Below are positions 59,847 through 64,000 of a DNA stretch of 64,000 bases, in pieces. Where the stretch lies: NCBI GenBank assembly GCA_038229695.1, contig JBBROE010000003.1:21888-85887 (forward strand), given 5' to 3'. Every line of letters starts with the position of its first letter. Positions within the stretch are counted from its first letter, which is position 1. This DNA is from JACMLD01 sp038229695 (lineage in GTDB: Bacteria; Bacteroidota; Bacteroidia; Chitinophagales; Chitinophagaceae). The translations under genes and the position numbers were made by a program. The notes under the pieces are model-generated. The model saw nothing but the letters and a program-made list of their open reading frames with translations. It had not been told where the DNA came from and did no database searches.

Positions 59847-61745
59847 TCAGCCGGCCAGTTCGCTCAATTCCAGCCAGCGCAGTTCTTTTTCATCGAGCAG
59901 GCCGGTAAGCTCACCGATGCGGTGCGACAATTGCTGCAGGGTATTGAATGGGGCGGTGCCACTGTTCAGTTTTTCCGTCACCTCTTTTTTTTCTGTGGCC
60001 AGGTCAGCCATTTCTTTTTCCAGTAATTCCAGTTCGCGTTTCTCTTTGAAGGTCATTTTTTTCTTTTCTTCCTGCGGAAGCGACGTGGCGGTGGACGCGG
60101 GGCGCGGCTCTTTTACGTCTGACAGCTGGGTGCCGGTGTCTGTGAGTTTCTCATTGTCTTTTAATGCGAGCCTGTACTGTGAATAGTTGCCGGGAAAATC
60201 GCGGATATCGCCATCCCCCTGGAATACAAACAGGTGATCGACCAGGCGGTCCATAAAATACCTGTCGTGGGAGACGATGATGATACAACCCTGGTAATCG
60301 CTCAGAAAATTTTCCAGGACGCCAAGGGTTTGCAGGTCGAGGTCAGTGGTGGGTTCATCGAGAATCAGGAAATTGGGATTGCGGAACAGGATGGACAGCA
60401 GGTGCAGCCTTCTTTTTTCGCCTCCGCTAAGTTTGGAAACATACGTGTACTGCTGGTCCGGGGTGAACAGGAACAGCTGCAGGAACTGGGAGGCGCTGAG
60501 TGAACTGCCATCGGCCAGCGGAAAATTTTCCGCGATATCCTTCACAAATTCAATGACCCGCTTGTCGTCTTTTATCTCCAGGCCCTGCTGGGCATAATTG
60601 CCGAAGACTACGGTATCCCCGATATTGATTTTGCCGCTGTCTGCGGGTTCCAGCCCCTGCAGGATATTGAGGAAGGTAGATTTCCCCGCCCCGTTTTTAC
60701 CTACGATACCGATACGGTCACCTTTTTTGAAGGTATAATCGAATCCCTTGAGGAGGACCTTGCTGCCATAGCTCTTGTACACTTTTTTGAGCTCGGCCAC
60801 CTTGCCGCCCAAGCGGGTCATTTTAACCTGCAGGGTGACGCGTTCATCTTCAATTTTCTGTTTTGCCTTAGCTTCCACCACATAAAAATTATCCTGGCGA
60901 CTTTTGCTTTTGGTAGTGCGTGCCTTCGGTTGTTTGCGCATCCATTCCAGCTCTTTGCGGAAAAGATTTTTGGCTTTGTCGATGCTGGCGACTTCACTTT
61001 CGATCCTGGCGGCTTTTTTTTCTATAAAATTTTCGTAGTCGCCCTTGTAGACGTATAAGTTTTCACCATCAATTTCCAGGATTTCATTGCATACGGCATC
61101 CAGGAAATAGCGATCATGGGTAACCATAAGCAGGGTCACCTTTTCCTGGTTAAGGTAATGCTCCAGCCATTCGACCATCTCTACGTCGAGGTGGTTCGTT
61201 GGTTCATCCATAATCAGGAGGACATGCTTGAGTTCAAAGCCGATATCGATTAATGTTTTGGCAAGCGCAACGCGTTTGCGCTGGCCGCCGCTTAGCGTTC
61301 CGGCGAGCTGGTTGAGGTGGTGAATCTTGAGTTTTCCCAGAATCTGTTTCACCTTGGTATCAAAATCCCAGGCATTCAGCTCATCGAGCAGTACGATGGC
61401 GTTCCCGATCCGATCGGCATCCTCGGCATCACTGGCGGCCTCATATTCTTTGATCGCATTGATGACCGGGTGGTTGTGCTGGAAGATATTGTCGAGGATG
61501 GATTTATGCTCCGTGAATTGAGGGTCCTGTTCAAACAGGGCCACGGTAACATCCTTATGTACCCACACTTTTCCTGCTTCTGCGGTTTCCGACCCTGAAA
61601 TGATTTTGAGGAGGGTCGACTTCCCGCTGCCGTTTTTCGCTACCAGCGCAATTTTATCACCTTCCTCAATATGAAAAGAAATATTCCTGAACAGGGGTTT
61701 AATTCCAAAACTCTTTGCCAGCCCTTCCACCGAAACATAATGCAT
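59847..61745 (-). CDS. ABC-F family ATPase, Uup-like
   Basis: A 632-residue soluble protein with two ABC domains and no membrane segment, of the ABC-F translation-factor type. NBD1 (about residues 5-255) has Walker A VAKNGSGKSTLL, signature LSGGQRKRVALA and Walker B IMDEPTNHLD. NBD2 (about 315-530) has IVGKNGAGKSTFL, LSGGEKRRLHLL and LILDEPTTDLD. A linker with basic helices (about 245-310) joins them and a C-terminal coiled coil follows (about 560-630, KRELELLEKEMADLATEK), as in Uup. Such proteins act on the ribosome; drug resistance is not implied by sequence. Confidence 0.92.
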   Translation of the reverse strand: MHYVSVEGLAKSFGIKPLFRNISFHIEEGDKIALVAKNGSGKSTLLKIISGSETAEAGKVWVHKDVTVALFEQDPQFTEHKSILDNIFQHNHPVINAIKEYEAASDAEDADRIGNAIVLLDELNAWDFDTKVKQILGKLKIHHLNQLAGTLSGGQRKRVALAKTLIDIGFELKHVLLIMDEPTNHLDVEMVEWLEHYLNQEKVTLLMVTHDRYFLDAVCNEILEIDGENLYVYKGDYENFIEKKAARIESEVASIDKAKNLFRKELEWMRKQPKARTTKSKSRQDNFYVVEAKAKQKIEDERVTLQVKMTRLGGKVAELKKVYKSYGSKVLLKGFDYTFKKGDRIGIVGKNGAGKSTFLNILQGLEPADSGKINIGDTVVFGNYAQQGLEIKDDKRVIEFVKDIAENFPLADGSSLSASQFLQLFLFTPDQQYTYVSKLSGGEKRRLHLLSILFRNPNFLILDEPTTDLDLQTLGVLENFLSDYQGCIIIVSHDRYFMDRLVDHLFVFQGDGDIRDFPGNYSQYRLALKDNEKLTDTGTQLSDVKEPRPASTATSLPQEEKKKMTFKEKRELELLEKEMADLATEKKEVTEKLNSGTAPFNTLQQLSHRIGELTGLLDEKELRWLELSELAG

Positions 61746-61795
61746 GATGCAAAGATAAGCGAATCAATGCTAGCTCCCGGATGCCGGGTGCCCAT

Positions 61796-62446
61796 TCAGC
61801 TTCCCAGGAAGTAAATGAGTAAACAGATCAGCAAGGTTACACTGATGACGACTGCGGTACGGTACCTGCTCCACAAAAATTCGCGCGCTTTGCCCTCCAC
61901 CAATGAACGAACAGCGGGCTGGAGGTCGGCCCGGCCGTCAACAAGCAGGTTCAGTCGCAGGGAGACCGGTTGAATATACGGGTAAGGAAGCAGCGCAGCA
62001 GCGCTGAGTACGGCACTGGCAACCTCTGCTATACAATCCTGGTCCGGGGTTTCCCGCAGGATGGCGATGCTGCTGTCACTGAGGAGCTGCCGTAGGTGAA
62101 AACTCAGGGCATCAAAGTCGATACTGAACCGGTTTACGTTATCCAGGTAACGCCGCAGCCGCCTCGATTCCCCGGCAAGGGCTGAAGCTGTTGTTGCCGG
62201 GGCTGAAAATTCCCGGTGTAAACTTTTCCGGTACCAGCGCTGGTAGTTATAAGTTTCCCGTTTAGCGGGATCGTTCAATACATCGTAAGCCTCCCGGATT
62301 TCCCTGAATTTTGCCTCTGCCATCGCATTGCCCGGGTGTTTATCCGGGTGATGGAGCATCGCCAGTCTACGGAAGGATTTTTTAACCTGCGCGTTGCTTG
62401 CTGCCGGGGGTATTTCGAGGATTCCGTAATAGTCTTTTACCTGCAT
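61796..62446 (-). CDS. J-domain protein with C-terminal membrane anchor
   Basis: A 216-residue protein. The start at 62446 gives MQVKDYYGILEIPPAASNAQVKK, the beginning of a J-domain (residues 3-65) with the DnaK-activating HPD in MLHHPDKHPG. The middle is helical. One membrane segment is at about residues 192-214 (TAVVISVTLLICLLIYFLG), so it is tail-anchored. It probably recruits DnaK to the membrane. DnaJ's glycine-rich and zinc-finger regions are absent. Upstream a TACTTTTG box lies at 62471 on the minus strand. Confidence 0.85.
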   Translation of the reverse strand: MQVKDYYGILEIPPAASNAQVKKSFRRLAMLHHPDKHPGNAMAEAKFREIREAYDVLNDPAKRETYNYQRWYRKSLHREFSAPATTASALAGESRRLRRYLDNVNRFSIDFDALSFHLRQLLSDSSIAILRETPDQDCIAEVASAVLSAAALLPYPYIQPVSLRLNLLVDGRADLQPAVRSLVEGKAREFLWSRYRTAVVISVTLLICLLIYFLGS

Positions 62447-62470
62447 GGGTGCGTACCTTGTAAACAGCTG

Positions 62471-62478
62471 CAAAAGTA
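62471..62478 (-). promoter_or_regulatory. Candidate -7 box for the J-domain gene
   Basis: TACTTTTG on the minus strand fits TAnnTTTG and lies 25 bases before the J-domain start at 62446. No TTG was found at the expected distance. Confidence 0.4.
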
Positions 62479-62584
62479 AGGCCTGGCAGTGGCCCGGAAA
62501 AAAGGTAGCGTAAACTTCGTAACGGTTTGAATAGTAGTGAATTAATAGAGTAAAGTTTGTTCCCGTTTTACGGTGCCAATAGAG

Positions 62585-62592
62585 TATATTTG
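62585..62592 (+). promoter_or_regulatory. Candidate -7 box for the 86-residue ORF
   Basis: TATATTTG followed by CA, an exact TAnnTTTG. Its last base is only 14 bases before the ATG at 62607, so the transcript would have a leader of about 8 bases and no room for a normal ribosome binding site. Confidence 0.5.
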
Positions 62593-62606
62593 CACAAATT
62601 TTTACC

Positions 62607-62867
62607 ATGACCAATGACCAGATAGGAAAGTTTTTGGATGCCGGCCATCTTACCAAGCACAATGTTAAGATTGATTTCAAAACACGGCAGTCCATTGTAG
62701 GTCTTTTCATCAAAACGAATGACTACGATGAACTGAGATCTAAAAACTTCTGGCGCATTGTTTCCGAAACGCATATTGACAACTGGAAATCGTCTCATGA
62801 TAACAACCTCGCGAAGATTTTCAATGGTGCAGAGATTACCCGCCTCACCCCGGTAGTCGTTAAGTAA
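62607..62867 (+). CDS. Small conserved-looking hypothetical protein
   Basis: An 86-residue basic soluble protein that starts MTNDQIGKFLDAGHLTKHNV and contains IDFKTRQSIVGLFIKTND, FWRIVSETHIDNW and NLAKIFNGAEITRL. No family name is recognised; the segments look like a small strand-rich fold with a Trp pair. It is preceded by an exact -7 box at very short distance and is divergent from the J-domain gene. I believe similar short proteins exist in Chitinophagaceae, but cannot verify. Gap to the DUF4421 gene is 33 bases. Confidence 0.7.
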   Translation: MTNDQIGKFLDAGHLTKHNVKIDFKTRQSIVGLFIKTNDYDELRSKNFWRIVSETHIDNWKSSHDNNLAKIFNGAEITRLTPVVVK

Positions 62868-62900
62868 ATTGTTGTTTTCCCTGTTCTCTTTCTTCAGTAC

Positions 62901-64000
62901 ATGGAAAGAAAGTTGCCAATATATGTAGGGATCGTAGTGCTGACCGTATGCTTCAGCATCCGGCTGAACGGTCAAGAGCATCGCCCTGCGCCTGCTCCGG
63001 TAGCCCCGGTAAAGCCATTTTATTATCACGATCACGACAGCAGTTATTACCAGTCGTTTGAACGATACATCACTGCGCGCTTTTATTTTTCCCAAAAATT
63101 TACCACGCTGCAGGTGCAGCGTTCCCCGAACATCGCTCCCTTCCGGTATGTTCCCAATACTAACCTGACGATGGGCGTGGGCGTGACATACCAGTCGCTC
63201 TCCGTTAACCTTGGCTATGGATTTGGATTTCTCAATGCAGATGGCGAAAAGGGAAAGACGCGTTACCTGGATATACAGACGCATGTATATGGCAGAAAAA
63301 TGACGGTGGATCTACTGGCGCAATTTTACCGGAGTTACTATATAGCGCCAAAGGGTATGGCTTCGCCGGTACGGGATAAATATTATAAACGGCCCGATCT
63401 GCGATCCCGTGTGCTGGGTGTTTCTGCATACCGGTTGCTGAATCCCGACCGGTTTTCGTTCCGGGCGGCAATGTTGCAGAATGAGCAGCAAAAGAAGTCG
63501 GCCGGATCTTTTTTACTGGGTGCTGAAATATACTATGGTGTCATCCAGTCCGATAGTTCAATGATCCCGGGGGTACTGCAGGCCGATTTCATCCAGCGTG
63601 ATGTCCGCCGTCTTGGATTCATCAAGGCGGGCCCGGGTGCCGGTTACGCATATACCTGGGTTCCCGCGCGGTATTTTTACCTGACCGGATCACTGTGTGT
63701 TAGCCTGAGTGCAGATTTCAGCCAGCAGGAAGGAAGTGGGAGTAAGTTCAACAGCTTCCAGTTTAATAAGGGGTTTATCTACCGGGTAGCAGCGGGATAT
63801 GACCGGGACAACTGGAATGTAAACCTGTCGCTGGTGGGCAACCAGATGACGGTAGGCGGTTCAGGTCACAACAACAAGTATGTGCTTACCGCGGGTAAGG
63901 TGATGCTTACCGTTGCTCATCGGATCAGGCCGGGGCGGGCGGTGTCGAAAAAATTACAGCCGGTAGATAAGGCGGTGGAAGATTTGAAGGGGCTGAAGCC
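62901..64000 (+). CDS. DUF4421 family protein, 3' truncated by window edge
   Basis: The frame is open from the ATG at 62901 to the right edge (366 codons visible), so the stop is not seen. It begins with a signal peptide (YVGIVVLTVCFSIRLNGQ). The mature N-terminus has HDSSYYQSFERYITARFYFS, the mark of DUF4421, followed by a beta-barrel-like body (MGVGVTYQSLSVNLGYGFGF, FIQRDVRRLGFIKAGPGAGY, VAAGYDRDNWNVNLSLVGNQ). It is probably an outer membrane barrel of unknown function. Only a few C-terminal residues are likely missing. Confidence 0.85.
   Translation, partial: MERKLPIYVGIVVLTVCFSIRLNGQEHRPAPAPVAPVKPFYYHDHDSSYYQSFERYITARFYFSQKFTTLQVQRSPNIAPFRYVPNTNLTMGVGVTYQSLSVNLGYGFGFLNADGEKGKTRYLDIQTHVYGRKMTVDLLAQFYRSYYIAPKGMASPVRDKYYKRPDLRSRVLGVSAYRLLNPDRFSFRAAMLQNEQQKKSAGSFLLGAEIYYGVIQSDSSMIPGVLQADFIQRDVRRLGFIKAGPGAGYAYTWVPARYFYLTGSLCVSLSADFSQQEGSGSKFNSFQFNKGFIYRVAAGYDRDNWNVNLSLVGNQMTVGGSGHNNKYVLTAGKVMLTVAHRIRPGRAVSKKLQPVDKAVEDLKGLK

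Noticed and set aside
59847..61745. Antibiotic resistance ABC-F protein
   Set aside because: The layout with a C-terminal coiled coil fits housekeeping Uup-like proteins; nothing in the sequence points to drug protection.

Overview
The window looks like the chromosome of a Bacteroidota bacterium, most likely family Chitinophagaceae. The evidence is a SusC/SusD pair, the type IX secretion component PorW/SprE with a secreted protein carrying the matching C-terminal sorting domain, DUF4270/DUF4907/DUF4421 proteins, the rpoA-rplQ-carA order, Crp/Fnr paralogues of the Bacteroidota kind, and repeated promoter boxes of the Bacteroidota form TAnnTTTG, several with TTG about 19-20 bases upstream. No tRNA, rRNA, CRISPR array, phage or transposase gene was found. 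The rpoA gene is cut by the left edge and a DUF4421 gene by the right edge.

Layout. 1-3.3 kb: end of the ribosomal/RNA polymerase cluster (rpoA, rplQ), carA and aroQ. 3.3-10 kb: cell-envelope genes (parvulin PPIase, outer membrane barrel, DUF4270 lipoprotein, Kelch lipoprotein with DUF4907 partner, an orphan LytTR regulator with a degenerate receiver, a MORN-like protein). 10-17.5 kb: glycan uptake (Na+/sugar symporter, SusC, SusD, ThuA-like protein). 17.7-22 kb: small ORFs, an M19 dipeptidase, a phosphodiesterase-like protein and a T9SS-sorted protein. 22.4-30.4 kb: class A PBP, PorW/SprE, and divergent from it a tight run of a short membrane protein, bactofilin, AtpZ-like, a membrane protein and a SprT-like protein. 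30.4-37.6 kb: an outer membrane protein, GNAT, DinB, subtilase, OmpA with thrombospondin-3 repeats, and ALDH7. 37.8-43.4 kb: a sugar locus (MFS transporter, PfkB fructokinase, amylosucrase-type GH13, then galactokinase). 43.4-46.5 kb: an esterase, a 0.9 kb hairpin-rich repeat array with a 360 bp period, and an SPFH protein with a ribbon-helix-helix partner. 46.5-52 kb: isocitrate dehydrogenase, two tandem Crp/Fnr genes, an alpha-glucan phosphorylase-like gene and a lipoprotein. 52-64 kb: a DtxR/MntR regulator with its operator and an Nramp-UspA fusion, small envelope proteins, an FKBP PPIase, a thioesterase, DUF4197, MFS, ABC-F, a J-domain membrane protein, a short conserved-looking ORF and DUF4421.

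How the genes may work together. The MFS-fructokinase-amylosucrase run can be read as sucrose import followed by cleavage into glucan plus fructose, with fructose phosphorylated by the kinase. The regulator-transporter pair at 52 kb reads as self-regulated Mn2+/Fe2+ uptake: an 18 bp palindrome covers the predicted -7 box. PorW and the T9SS-sorted protein represent secretion machinery and a client.

Most interesting points: the alpha-glucan phosphorylase-like protein has Thr where the PLP-binding Lys is expected; the response regulator has Asn at the phosphoacceptor position; the Nramp transporter carries a C-terminal universal stress domain; a short membrane protein beside bactofilin resembles the N-terminus of M23 peptidases but lacks the peptidase domain; and the 360 bp repeat carries up to three hairpins per unit. 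I did not find a system I could defend as wholly new.
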